Part shown: piece by piece, positions 16,474 through 25,122 of the stretch
Layout: every line of letters starts with the position of its first letter
How positions within the stretch are numbered: position 1 is the stretch's first letter
Origin: Labilibaculum sp.
GTDB lineage: Bacteria > Bacteroidota > Bacteroidia > Bacteroidales > Marinifilaceae
Reading direction: 5' to 3'
Length of the DNA stretch: 64,000 nt
NCBI GenBank assembly: GCA_016342745.1
Contig: JAEINT010000001.1
Location: 248,001-312,000, forward strand
Translations under genes and position numbers: made by a program
Notes under the pieces: generated by a model
The model's database searches: none
What the model was told of the DNA's origin: nothing
The model's input: the letters and a program-made list of their open reading frames with translations, nothing else

Positions 16474-18783
16474 TTACAACTTAAATTGTAATTTCACATT
16501 TAGATTTCTACCTGAATTGTAAAATCCTAAAGGTTTTAAACTTGATAAGTGATCGGTATAAACCTTATCGAAGAGATTACTAATTCCAGCAAAGAAACTA
16601 GTATTTACTTTTCCAATTTTGAAAGAAGTACCCGCCTGAACATTAAAAAGATGGTAGGCAGATGTATTTGTTTCAAATTGAGCAGGGCGATTTTGTTCCA
16701 AAGCATACTTCCAACCAATACTCATAAATGGATCCTGAAAGCTTTTATTTCCTTTGCAAAAGAGTTTCACATTGGTATTTAATTTGTGCTGAGGAATAAA
16801 TGGTAATCTACCACCATCGTCTTGTTTGGCAATTACCATTGAGTAATCAGTATGAAATTTTAAAAAGCTAAGTGGCACTACATTTAAGGCCACTTCTCCA
16901 CCATATAATTTTGCATCTTGCTGGTCGTAAGCATAAACAAAACCATTGCCTTCAGGAGCAACTTCGTTTGTTGGTGTTAGGTAAATGAAATCATACACTT
17001 TATTGTAGAAAAGTGAAAAATCGATGTTGTGATTATTGGTATGATAGTGCAATCCTAAGTCGGTCTCGAAACTTTTTTGAGCATCCAGGTTTGCATTACC
17101 TTCTTCGAATCGGTTTCCATGAAGGCCATGTTGTGATAGTTCTGCCAAATTCGGAACACGATATCCTGTCGCAAAGTTCGTTCTCATTAAAAGGGATTCC
17201 GCAAGATGAAAAGTCGCACCTATAGAAGCATTTAAATTATCGAAGTTGCGGTTAATGTGAACCATTTCTTCATCATGATGCTCTTCTTCTCCTTCATGAT
17301 GTTCCTCTTCCTCTTCTTCATGTTCTTCTTCAGCTTCGCCATGCGAGTGTCCGCCAGCTTCTTGTTCTGGTACGTATAATGATCGGTGATCGTAACGAAT
17401 TCCAAATTGTAAATTAGTACTACCAATTTCTTTTTTTAATAGTGTAAAAAGAGAGAAATCATCAATTTTGGCATCTGGAACAATTCTGTTTGGAGCTTCC
17501 TGATTTTTATTTGATTGGTGCATGCCTTGCAATCCTATCAAAAACTCGGTGTTTTCGCCTGTAGGAAAATATAGTTTACTGTCGTAGGTAAATGTTTTTA
17601 AGTCCATGTCAACCAGTCGGAAAAATGTTGAATTAGGATTTCCCTTTAGCTGTCGATTATTGTATTGATATGCTGCATTTACTTCTAATTTATAATTCCC
17701 TAAAAACAACCTGTTTCGAGAAGAAATAAGATGTTGGGTTAAATCCTGAAACCAATGATGATTCTTTCTTTTCCCTTCGCGCACAACTTCCAAAGCTTCC
17801 TCATTTGTCATTCCTAGTTGAGGTTGCAGATAGTCATAGTAAAGCTTGAAACTACCAAACTCTTTAACTAGGCCTAATCCCAACTGAAGACCTTCAGAAC
17901 TGAAACGAGTATTTGGAACAAAATCACCATTACCATCTTTGTAGTCGCGATGAGATTGCTGACTTGCTCTCAGCATCCAAAACCAATTCTCTGATGATGA
18001 TTTCACACCAATATTGTTGTTGTATCCTCTTGTTACGGAATGATATTCAGTTGAAACATCAGCTTGCAACGTATTTGCAGGAGCCGGTTTTTCACGAAGA
18101 ATGTTAATTACACCACCCATTGCATCCGATCCATAAAGTAAGGATGCCGGACCTTTGATTACCTCAATATGGTCAGCTCCTTGTTCATTTACTAAAAATG
18201 GATGGTCGGTTGAAAATTGGAAATTTTCCAAGCGAACGCCATTATTTAGGAAAATGATGTTATTTAAGGATAATCCTCTAATAACAGGAGTACTAACGCC
18301 AGGGCTTCTTGAAATGATATCTACTCCTGGAATGCTGGCAAGTTTTTCACCTAATGATGGCTTTACCAACTTTTCCAATTTGTCTTTACTAAGTACGGAT
18401 ATTTTTATTGAGTTTTCATGCTGAGCAGATGGGAAACCACCTGAAACAACAATATCCTGAGTCGTTACAGAAGTAAATGATAAAGCTATATCGAGAAAAT
18501 TATCTTCAGGTTTAATAGTAATGGTTTCAATAACCGACTCGTATCCAATAAAAGAAAATTGAATGGTTAATTTTCCTGATGGAAGGTGATCTAATTCATA
18601 AGATCCATCTGATTCACTTATCGTCCCTTTTTGCAATTCAGGAATAAAAATACTTACTCCTGGTATGGGAGTTCCTTCTTCCTGATCGAGAACCGACCCA
18701 GTTAATTTATTATTGCTTAATTCTACATTGGAGTAGGCATAAACAGGCAATAGTAATACTATCACCAAAATATATCGTATCAT
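16474..18783 (-). CDS. TonB-dependent receptor with His/Glu-rich loop, probable metal uptake
   Basis: The 769-residue outer-membrane receptor has a signal peptide, a carboxypeptidase-regulatory-like domain (about 25-110), a plug domain (about 125-230, with GADHIEVIKGPASLLYGSDAMGGVIN-type signature) and a 22-strand barrel ending in aromatic-x-Leu. In a loop at about 475-510 there is a dense run of His, Glu and Asp (repeats of EEE and HH), which suggests binding of a divalent metal such as zinc, copper or nickel, comparable to His-rich loops of ZnuD-type receptors. A small secreted His/Cys-rich protein is encoded just upstream on the same strand. The metal itself cannot be named from sequence. 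Confidence 0.9.
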   Translation of the reverse strand: MIRYILVIVLLLPVYAYSNVELSNNKLTGSVLDQEEGTPIPGVSIFIPELQKGTISESDGSYELDHLPSGKLTIQFSFIGYESVIETITIKPEDNFLDIALSFTSVTTQDIVVSGGFPSAQHENSIKISVLSKDKLEKLVKPSLGEKLASIPGVDIISRSPGVSTPVIRGLSLNNIIFLNNGVRLENFQFSTDHPFLVNEQGADHIEVIKGPASLLYGSDAMGGVINILREKPAPANTLQADVSTEYHSVTRGYNNNIGVKSSSENWFWMLRASQQSHRDYKDGNGDFVPNTRFSSEGLQLGLGLVKEFGSFKLYYDYLQPQLGMTNEEALEVVREGKRKNHHWFQDLTQHLISSRNRLFLGNYKLEVNAAYQYNNRQLKGNPNSTFFRLVDMDLKTFTYDSKLYFPTGENTEFLIGLQGMHQSNKNQEAPNRIVPDAKIDDFSLFTLLKKEIGSTNLQFGIRYDHRSLYVPEQEAGGHSHGEAEEEHEEEEEEHHEGEEEHHDEEMVHINRNFDNLNASIGATFHLAESLLMRTNFATGYRVPNLAELSQHGLHGNRFEEGNANLDAQKSFETDLGLHYHTNNHNIDFSLFYNKVYDFIYLTPTNEVAPEGNGFVYAYDQQDAKLYGGEVALNVVPLSFLKFHTDYSMVIAKQDDGGRLPFIPQHKLNTNVKLFCKGNKSFQDPFMSIGWKYALEQNRPAQFETNTSAYHLFNVQAGTSFKIGKVNTSFFAGISNLFDKVYTDHLSSLKPLGFYNSGRNLNVKLQFKL

Positions 18784-18885
18784 GATAATTTAGAGTTATA
18801 TTGATTTACGTAAGAAATTTTAAAATACATAGATATAATAGATGAGTAGTTGTATACCTATCAAAATTCTATTATCAAATTGAAC

Positions 18886-19203
18886 TTACGAAAATGGAGG
18901 AGCTCTTAAGCCATAGGAAGGTATTGATTCCTTGTATGATTTTTGAATCGACTCTACCTTTGGAGTTTCGAATTGAAAAATCGAAACGGTAGGAATACTT
19001 GTTGTGTTTGCTGGCGTAAAATGAAAATAATCAAACTCTTGAATCTCACATATATCCTTTAAGTCGGCAGTATGACTTACGCAGGAATGGCAATGATGTT
19101 CATGATTAGGGAACATCATGTGCTGAGCCTTAATTACAATGGGCATTACAAATGCGAATGCAAGAAAGAAAGCAAGAATTCTATGATTGTTATTTAGATT
19201 CAT
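18886..19203 (-). CDS. small secreted His/Cys-rich protein, candidate metal-binding partner
   Basis: The 105-residue protein has a signal peptide (about 1-26, ending IKAQ). The mature part opens with HMMFPNHEHHCHSCVSH, rich in His and Cys, then holds a further Cys (CEIQEF), and ends with SYGLRAPPFS. An Arg-x-Pro-Pro ending is also seen in small metal-associated proteins such as DUF2946. I do not recognise a named family. It precedes the His-rich TonB-dependent receptor by 102 bases and has a near-perfect promoter directly upstream, so the two are probably co-expressed. A periplasmic metal-binding or sensing role is inferred. Confidence 0.7.
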   Translation of the reverse strand: MNLNNNHRILAFFLAFAFVMPIVIKAQHMMFPNHEHHCHSCVSHTADLKDICEIQEFDYFHFTPANTTSIPTVSIFQFETPKVESIQKSYKESIPSYGLRAPPFS

Positions 19204-19209
19204 TCAAAA

Positions 19210-19240
19210 CAAATGTATTTAAAATATTTGAGGCCACAAA
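19210..19240 (-). promoter_or_regulatory. promoter of the small protein / TonB receptor operon
   Basis: On the minus strand TTTG (19240-19237), exactly 19 bases, then TACATTTG (19217-19210) match the Bacteroidota consensus in every defined position. The -7 box ends only 6 bases before the ATG at 19203, so the transcript would be nearly leaderless. The -33 box overlaps the T-tract of the terminator of the gene before it. Confidence 0.65.
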
Positions 19241-19268
19241 AAAAGCCGTTGAGTTATTCAACAGCTTT
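19237..19268 (-). terminator. rho-independent terminator after the SRPBCC gene
   Basis: On the minus strand AAAGCTGTTGA (19268-19258) pairs with TCAACGGCTTT (19252-19242), with one mismatch, and runs into a T-tract. Confidence 0.8.
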
Positions 19269-19286
19269 AGTGAAAGAATAGAGACA

Positions 19287-19784
19287 TTATTCAATATTTT
19301 GCAGTGCGCTATAGGGAATTTGAGTAAGGCCTTCAGCTAACTGATCAATTCCTTTTTCCAATTTCTTCTTTAGCATCATTTTCATCATGGCATTTAGTTC
19401 TGCATGAACAGTTAGCCTGATGCGAGTATCGTAAGCATCCTTTTCAACTAATTGTATCCAAATATAAAATTCGAATGGACTACGACCATAGCCAGTTAGT
19501 TTAAGAACTTTGTTTTCTTCTTTTTCAACAAACTGCAAACCAGCTTCACCAAATCCTTTTATCACGAAAGTGCAATTGTCCTCAGTGGCTTCCCAATGTT
19601 CAATGTGCTCTTTAAAGTTTACTTTCTTTTTGGCTTGCGCCTCAATTTGCTCTTGAACTTGTGGATTCTCGGCAGCCATTTCAAATACTCTGGCAATTTT
19701 TCTGAAATCAGAAAAGAATCCGTACACATCACTAACTGTATGTGGAATTTTTTTTACTTCACTAACAATCTCTGTCGTCGACAT
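19287..19784 (-). CDS. SRPBCC (START-like) domain protein
   Basis: The 165-residue cytoplasmic protein looks like one helix-grip fold: an N-terminal strand (IVSEVKKIPHTVSDVYGFFSD), a central strand region (DNCTFVIKGFGEAGLQFVEKE) and a long C-terminal helix (NAMMKMMLKKKLEKGIDQLAEGL), as in polyketide-cyclase and lipid-transport-like proteins. Such domains bind hydrophobic ligands; the ligand here is unknown. It follows pyrE by 86 bases on the same strand and a terminator follows it, so the two probably form a transcription unit. Confidence 0.75.
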   Translation of the reverse strand: MSTTEIVSEVKKIPHTVSDVYGFFSDFRKIARVFEMAAENPQVQEQIEAQAKKKVNFKEHIEHWEATEDNCTFVIKGFGEAGLQFVEKEENKVLKLTGYGRSPFEFYIWIQLVEKDAYDTRIRLTVHAELNAMMKMMLKKKLEKGIDQLAEGLTQIPYSALQNIE

Positions 19785-19870
19785 TTATTCGTCCTCCTTT
19801 AGAATACAAAAGAGGGCATTCGTTTAGAATGCTCTCTTTATAATTTTATTTTTATTAGAAAATAAAGGAA

Positions 19871-20503
19871 TTAAACTCCCCAACTTCCTGGATCTTTTCT
19901 CCAAGTTTTTAACTGATCCACATCTTCAGCTTTCACGTATCCAATTTCCTGAGCACGATCAATCATCACGTTATAATCGCTTAATGTATCCAATTTACAT
20001 TTTGCATTTGTGAAATTATCCTCTGCTTTTTGGAAACCATATGTAAAAATAGCTAACATTCCCATGACATCGCAATTTGCTTCGCGTAATGCTTCTACAG
20101 CTTTCAAACTACTTCCACCTGTTGAAATTAAATCCTCAATCACAACAACTTTTTGGCCAGCTTTAATTTCACCTTCAATTAGGTTTGTCATTCCATGAGC
20201 TTTCGCTGATGAACGAATGTAAACCATTGGTAAATTTAGCTCATCGGCAACCAAAGCACCTAGTGCAATTGCTCCAGTAGCAACACCAGCAATAACTTCA
20301 ACGTCTGGATATTTTGCCAATACTGCTTCAGCAAAAGCTTTTTTAATGTAAGTTCTTACTTCTGGAAAAGAAAGCGTTTTACGATTATCACAATAAATTG
20401 GCGATTTCCATCCTGAAGCCCAAGTAAATGGGTTTGTAGGTTCTAGTTTAATTGCTTTTATTTGCAACAAATATTCAGCGACTTGTTTAGCAGTATCTTG
20501 CAT
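19871..20503 (-). CDS. pyrE: orotate phosphoribosyltransferase
   Basis: PyrE converts orotate and PRPP to orotidine 5'-phosphate in pyrimidine synthesis. The 210-residue protein shows FTWASGWKSPIYCDNR at the N-terminus and the PRPP-binding VIEDLISTGG (121-130). Length and motifs are normal for the family. It is divergent from a Nudix hydrolase gene, and a SRPBCC gene follows on the same strand. Confidence 0.96.
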   Translation of the reverse strand: MQDTAKQVAEYLLQIKAIKLEPTNPFTWASGWKSPIYCDNRKTLSFPEVRTYIKKAFAEAVLAKYPDVEVIAGVATGAIALGALVADELNLPMVYIRSSAKAHGMTNLIEGEIKAGQKVVVIEDLISTGGSSLKAVEALREANCDVMGMLAIFTYGFQKAEDNFTNAKCKLDTLSDYNVMIDRAQEIGYVKAEDVDQLKTWRKDPGSWGV

Positions 20504-20596
20504 TCTTTCAATGGATTTATGGTTTGTTAATTGAATTCAAAAAGCGGAAATTCAATTGATTGTATTTTTCCAGTGCCTTTTAAAAATCTACCGCAA

Positions 20597-21196
20597 ATGT
20601 ATAAAGTATTTTTCAAAGATCGAATCATTTTTTTAGGAGATAAAAGCGAGAGCCTAAATTTCGAAGGAATGGTTTATGCTTGGATAGAAGATGAGCCACT
20701 CGAAGGTCTTATTCTACAGTTTGATGAAGATGAAAGTAAAGAAGCCATTTGCATCGTAGCAGATGATTTCGGACAACTTTTTGAACACTTTAAATCATGT
20801 TTTTCTTATATAGAAGCGGCTGGAGGGAAAGTATATAATAGTAAAAATCAATTGCTAGCCATTTACCGATTGGAGAAATGGGATTTGCCCAAAGGAAAGG
20901 TTGAAAAAGGTGAATCAGTTCGAGAGGCTGCCGTTCGTGAAGTTGAAGAGGAATGTGGTATTACTGATTTAGAAATTAAAAAAGAGTTGAATTCAACTTA
21001 TCATACCTATTGGATGAAAAGTAAATTTATGCTTAAGCGAACTTACTGGTACGAAATGAGCTATGTTGGATCTGAAACTTTGGTTCCTCAAACCGAAGAA
21101 GACATCCAAGAAGTAAAATGGCTTTCGGTAGATAGTTTGGATGAATTTAAAGCAAATACTTACGCTTCAATACTTGAGGTGATTAATGAAAAGTAA
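20597..21196 (+). CDS. Nudix hydrolase
   Basis: The enzyme should hydrolyse a nucleoside diphosphate linked to another group. A complete Nudix box spans residues 100-122 counted from the ATG at 20597, with G100, E105 and the REVEEE helix (R114-E119) that binds magnesium. The frame is open back to an ATG at 20531, but the extra 22 residues look unlike a family N-terminus and would leave only 27 bases between this gene and pyrE, so I prefer the start at 20597 (MYKVFFKDR). The N-terminal half (about 1-80) is an additional domain of unknown function found in Bacteroidota Nudix proteins. The substrate is unknown. Confidence 0.87.
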   Translation: MYKVFFKDRIIFLGDKSESLNFEGMVYAWIEDEPLEGLILQFDEDESKEAICIVADDFGQLFEHFKSCFSYIEAAGGKVYNSKNQLLAIYRLEKWDLPKGKVEKGESVREAAVREVEEECGITDLEIKKELNSTYHTYWMKSKFMLKRTYWYEMSYVGSETLVPQTEEDIQEVKWLSVDSLDEFKANTYASILEVINEK

Positions 21197-21213
21197 TTCA
21201 CACCTTACTTTTT
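21189..21213. terminator. short hairpin overlapping two convergent stop codons
   Basis: AAAAGTAA (21189-21196) pairs with TTACTTTT (21205-21212). It can act as a weak bidirectional terminator between the Nudix gene and the thioredoxin-like gene. Confidence 0.4.
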
Positions 21214-22608
21214 GTATGCTTCTCTTGCAGCATCACGTGCAATCTTGATAAACTCCAACTGAATGTTTTCTTTTGGACCTTGTGCAGGAGCTTTCACGAT
21301 ATTACCTTTTGAATCAATTAAAATATAGGTAGGGAAGGCTTTTACTCCATACTGTCCAATTAGTTCTTGTTGATCACCAATATGAATAATTGGCCAATCG
21401 AGTTTCTTTTTATGGGTAAACTGTAGGAATTTAGTAACGTCCCAATCGCATGCAATACTTAAAAATTCGATGTGTTCGCCAAATTGATCCTTTAATTTTT
21501 TCATCTCCTTAAAATCCTGCAGGCATGGATAGCTTTCTGTATTGCAGAAATTAAGGTAAAGATGTTTGCCTTTGTAGTTTGCTAGTTGATGATCACCGAT
21601 GGTAAAATCAGGCGCCGGATAATTCTTTTGCAGATGAGTAATTTTAGAAATGTAATTTTTACACAAATCTATATTGTAATTATTGGAGCTATGATTTATT
21701 AAATCATTCAATATTTCTAGACTTTTTTTACGACTATAAAACTTTCGTGTAAAAGCATCAAAAACCGAAGTTGCGATAATTAATTCTCGAAAATTTACAT
21801 TTTTATATGCAGGATATATTCGCATTAATTCATAAATATCACGATAAGTAGTTTCTGATTTTAAGGCATTGGTTAATTCCGAAGATTCTTTTTGACTAAA
21901 ATAACCAGTTAAAAAATTACCATATTGCTTTTTGTAAAGACTTGTATAAGCCGAATTATTCAATTTAATTTCTTGATTCTCGAAATATTTTTTTTCTATT
22001 TTTTGAAAAGATGTAGGATAAGCCAAGTACTCTAAAAAGCCTAAACGGTAAGTAAGGTAGTCTTGAAAATAGCTATTTTCAAATGCCTTATTTTCTTCTT
22101 TTAGTTGCTCAGAGAATTCGATACCTACAGATTTATCTTTTCTGCGATATATTTTATGAAAGTTCTGATTGATAAATGGATCGATCTTGTCATCTAACTT
22201 GCGAATTAGGATGTTCAAATCGGAAGGTTTGGTATTCGCAACTCCAATTAGAAGTTCTTCCTTTTCAAAAAATGGATTTAGCTTTTGTACTGGTGTTAAA
22301 TCTTGCTTAGGAGGTAACTTAATTTCATACTCCTTTCCTGGTTCCACATATAGGAATGCTTTGTAAATTCCTATAGGAAAAAAGACCAAGCTTGTTTTAT
22401 CGATATCAATATTTACCGAAAATTTGCCTTCTGCATCAACTTCGAATTCAGTAATTGTTTTTTCTGAATAGGTGAAAACATCAGTATGATATTTTATCTC
22501 AATCTTAGATTTCGCATAACTTTCATTCTGGCCATAAATACGAACCTGATCAGCGAAAGCTGAATTAATATAAAATACAGAAATAAACAGAAGTATAATT
22601 GTTCTCAT
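21205..22608 (-). CDS. exported thioredoxin-like protein with SxxC in place of CxxC
   Basis: The 467-residue protein has a signal peptide (about 1-19, INSAFA), a beta-rich N-terminal region (about 20-110) that resembles the DUF4369-type domains found before TlpA modules, a helical middle (about 115-330) and a C-terminal thioredoxin-like domain (about 335-465, with cis-Pro block GVKAFPTYILID). The redox site of the usual form WCxxC reads S359-Y-P-C362, with an extra Cys355 at the position normally Trp or Ala. With the N-terminal Cys lost, ordinary dithiol oxidoreductase chemistry is not expected. A paralogue without any Cys lies at 27410-28546. The role is unknown. Confidence 0.78.
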   Translation of the reverse strand: MRTIILLFISVFYINSAFADQVRIYGQNESYAKSKIEIKYHTDVFTYSEKTITEFEVDAEGKFSVNIDIDKTSLVFFPIGIYKAFLYVEPGKEYEIKLPPKQDLTPVQKLNPFFEKEELLIGVANTKPSDLNILIRKLDDKIDPFINQNFHKIYRRKDKSVGIEFSEQLKEENKAFENSYFQDYLTYRLGFLEYLAYPTSFQKIEKKYFENQEIKLNNSAYTSLYKKQYGNFLTGYFSQKESSELTNALKSETTYRDIYELMRIYPAYKNVNFRELIIATSVFDAFTRKFYSRKKSLEILNDLINHSSNNYNIDLCKNYISKITHLQKNYPAPDFTIGDHQLANYKGKHLYLNFCNTESYPCLQDFKEMKKLKDQFGEHIEFLSIACDWDVTKFLQFTHKKKLDWPIIHIGDQQELIGQYGVKAFPTYILIDSKGNIVKAPAQGPKENIQLEFIKIARDAAREAYKK

Positions 22609-22631
22609 TTGGGCAAATGCTTGATGAATGT

Positions 22632-23768
22632 TTACTTAAGAATTTTTAGGGCGATATCAACATATTTAGGTATATCCAATGTGATCTGACCTTCTTTGAT
22701 TTTATCTTTTTGTTTTCCTAAACGAACTATCACGGCATTCTTTTCTGCAATACTGTAGATATATTGACCTCTATGTCCACGCATATATGGAATGTTCATT
22801 TTTTGATAAGGAAGAATCCAATATTGATATCCATAAAAGTTCAAAGGAGCAGTTTTTTCTTCATTAAGCAGATAACTTGCAGCTTTGGTTGCATCATGAA
22901 TGTAGCTTTCCGATACCAATTGTTTATCATTCCATTTTCCATGGTTTAAAACAAGTTGCCCGAAACGAGCTGCGTCTCTTGCATTGGTATTAAAACAGCA
23001 GAAAGATTTTTCATCGCCACCTTTTTTATCGACACTCCACAAAGCTGAATTCATTGCTTCCATTGGTTTCCAAAGTTTTCGTTCAGCATATTTAGAAATG
23101 GTTTCTTTGGTTGCTTCTTCTACTATAAAAGCCAGGAGTTGTGTATTTCCACTTTGGTATCTAAATCTAACACCTGGTTTTTCGATTAAGTTTTGATCGG
23201 TTGAAACCTCTCTCAATTTTTTGCCATAGTATGCTTTTGTAGTAATTGAAGTAGGACTGCTGTAGGCTTCATCCCAATCCAACCCAGAGCTCATAGTAAG
23301 CAATTCTTTAATCGTTATTTTTCCTCTTTCATCATCCCTGAATTCAATCAAATAATTGCCTATAGGTTCATCAATCGAAGAGATTTTACCTTCATCAATG
23401 GCGATGCCGATTAATAAACTAACAATACTTTTTGTTGCCGAAAAGATATTTGAATGAGATGCTGTTCCATAGCCATCCCAATATTCTTCGTATAAAACTT
23501 TACCATCCTGAATTACCAGATAAGCCACGGTTTCGTGATCTTCCAAATATTCGCGATCCTCTTTGCTTAGTTCATACTTATTGTATTGCAAATCATCTGG
23601 CCAATCTTTACTGTCAGCAATGTTTACTCTAGTATTTTCAAAGATTGTATAATCATCTAAATTAGCATACCAGTATATAAGGCTAGTTCGCAGATAATTT
23701 GGAGCAAGAAGCATCCAGGCACAAACTAATAGCGCTATAATTAAAAGAATCTTGGTAATTCTAGACAT
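22632..23768 (-). CDS. serine hydrolase of the class C beta-lactamase / penicillin-binding fold
   Basis: The 378-residue protein has an N-terminal membrane helix (about 5-25) without an obvious cleavage site, so it is likely anchored and faces the periplasm. It carries the SxxK nucleophile motif S110-A-T-K113, a YQSGNTQLL block at the second motif, and GHRGQ toward the C-terminus. Esterases, nylon-oligomer hydrolases and D-aminopeptidases share this fold, and the YQSGNT block is closer to these than to true AmpC beta-lactamases. It lies 23 bases after the thioredoxin-like gene in genome order, on the same strand, and 4 bases from coaD. The substrate is unknown, and no antibiotic resistance should be assumed. 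Confidence 0.82.
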   Translation of the reverse strand: MSRITKILLIIALLVCAWMLLAPNYLRTSLIYWYANLDDYTIFENTRVNIADSKDWPDDLQYNKYELSKEDREYLEDHETVAYLVIQDGKVLYEEYWDGYGTASHSNIFSATKSIVSLLIGIAIDEGKISSIDEPIGNYLIEFRDDERGKITIKELLTMSSGLDWDEAYSSPTSITTKAYYGKKLREVSTDQNLIEKPGVRFRYQSGNTQLLAFIVEEATKETISKYAERKLWKPMEAMNSALWSVDKKGGDEKSFCCFNTNARDAARFGQLVLNHGKWNDKQLVSESYIHDATKAASYLLNEEKTAPLNFYGYQYWILPYQKMNIPYMRGHRGQYIYSIAEKNAVIVRLGKQKDKIKEGQITLDIPKYVDIALKILK

Positions 23769-23772
23769 GATT

Positions 23773-24252
23773 TTATTTGTTTAATTTATAGGCGTCTGGA
23801 TCTTGTACTTTTGGTAAAAATTGCAAAACATCTCCATCATGGCGAATGATATCACGAACAATGGTTGAGGTAATCATGGTATGTTCTGGTGTTGTTAATA
23901 GGAAAATTGACTCCAATTCATACGCCATTTTTTTATTAATCTGCGCAATTGCTCTCTCGTATTCGAAATCGGCTGCAGTTCTAAGTCCGCGAAGAATAAA
24001 CTTTGCATTTTTTGTCTGGCAGTACTCTACAGTTAAGCCACTAAAGGTTTCTACTTCAATTTTTGGATTGTTGTGAAAAGCCTCTTTGATCCATTGAATT
24101 CTTTTTTCAATTGGGAAAAATTGACGTTTCTCAGAATTGTAGCCAATTGAAATAATAATTTTATCAAACAAAGGTAATGCACGAGTAACAATCGATTCAT
24201 GACCTATAGTAAACGGGTCGAAAGAGCCCGGAAAAATAGCAATGCGTTCCAT
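23773..24252 (-). CDS. coaD: phosphopantetheine adenylyltransferase
   Basis: CoaD transfers AMP from ATP to 4'-phosphopantetheine, the fourth step of coenzyme A synthesis. The 159-residue protein has the nucleotidyltransferase motif TIGH (T15-H18) in PGSFDPFTIGHES, the RGLRTAADFEYE block and a C-terminal STIVRD motif. Length and motifs are standard. Its stop is 4 bases before the serine hydrolase gene on the same strand. Confidence 0.96.
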   Translation of the reverse strand: MERIAIFPGSFDPFTIGHESIVTRALPLFDKIIISIGYNSEKRQFFPIEKRIQWIKEAFHNNPKIEVETFSGLTVEYCQTKNAKFILRGLRTAADFEYERAIAQINKKMAYELESIFLLTTPEHTMITSTIVRDIIRHDGDVLQFLPKVQDPDAYKLNK

Positions 24253-24321
24253 TCAAAAGTTTTTAAATACTTAACAAAAGTAGTAAGAATAATTGTAATG
24301 ATATTTTTTGATTGATAATCT

Positions 24322-25122
24322 TTAAGTGTTAAACTTTAAGATTAAATCTTTAAAATATTTCCCAGCTTTTAATAAATGTGATTCATACCAGGAAAACATT
24401 TCTCCATCAACCATTTCTATTTTCGAGTTTGGAGCGATTTTTTGGATCTCATCACAATGTTTATTCTCAAAAGGAAAAGGTTCCGAAGATAAAAATACCA
24501 GATCAGGATTTATTGCGAAGATGTCTTCGTTTGTTAGTTTTGGATACCTATTTGGAAGATGACTAACTGCGTTTGAAAAACCACATTTTTCTAGCAGAGA
24601 ATTGATGAAAGTATCATTACCAACCGCCATATATGGATCTTTCCAAATTAGGTAAAGCACTTTTAAATTATTTGTGTCAACAGGTAGCTGGTTAAATTCA
24701 GCATGAATTGTATTGGCAATTTCAAATGCTTTTGGTTCAGAGCCAGTTATTTTTCCTGTATTCAGGATGTTTTTTAGTGCTTTGTCGTAATTTCGAACTT
24801 TACAAACATAAACGGGGTATTCGTCGAATAAAGATTCAATTTGTTCCTTATTATTTTCTTCCTCGTTGGCTAAAATTAAATCAGGATTTAATAATCTTAT
24901 TTTATCAATGTGCAAGTTTTTGGTGCCGCCGATATTAGGAAGTTTTGAAATTCCATCCTTAGGATATCTGCAAAAACGAGTTCTTGAGATGATCTTTTCA
25001 TGTAAACCTAAATCAAATAAAAATTCAGTAGTAGAAGGTACTGCCGAAATAATCCTTTTAGGAGGAAAAGGAATTTTTACTTCTCTTCCCAAATCATCGG
25101 TAACATTAATAAAATCATCCAT
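24322..25122 (-). CDS. cytoplasmic BtuF-like (helical-backbone) substrate-binding protein
   Basis: The 266-residue protein matches class III periplasmic binding proteins of cobalamin, heme or siderophore ABC importers (DDLGREVKIPFPPKRIISAVPS, NIGGTKN, LNPDLILA, NPDLVFLSSEPF). Unlike transporter subunits it has no signal peptide or lipobox and begins directly with the domain, so it should be cytoplasmic. No permease or ATPase of an ABC importer is encoded nearby. Its ATG overlaps the stop of the SLC12-like transporter gene by one base (TAATG), so translation is coupled. Such signal-less members are known, but their ligand and role are not established. A sensing or binding function is inference. 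Confidence 0.8.
   Translation of the reverse strand: MDDFINVTDDLGREVKIPFPPKRIISAVPSTTEFLFDLGLHEKIISRTRFCRYPKDGISKLPNIGGTKNLHIDKIRLLNPDLILANEEENNKEQIESLFDEYPVYVCKVRNYDKALKNILNTGKITGSEPKAFEIANTIHAEFNQLPVDTNNLKVLYLIWKDPYMAVGNDTFINSLLEKCGFSNAVSHLPNRYPKLTNEDIFAINPDLVFLSSEPFPFENKHCDEIQKIAPNSKIEMVDGEMFSWYESHLLKAGKYFKDLILKFNT

Noticed and set aside
22632-23768. Beta-lactamase resistance gene
   Set aside because: The SxxK motif is shared by many esterases and peptidases, and the second motif YQSGNT is more like non-lactamase serine hydrolases.
24317-24343. Hairpin at the end of the BtuF-like gene as a terminator
   Set aside because: The stem overlaps the coding end, has an internal mismatch and no T-tract directly after it on the minus strand.
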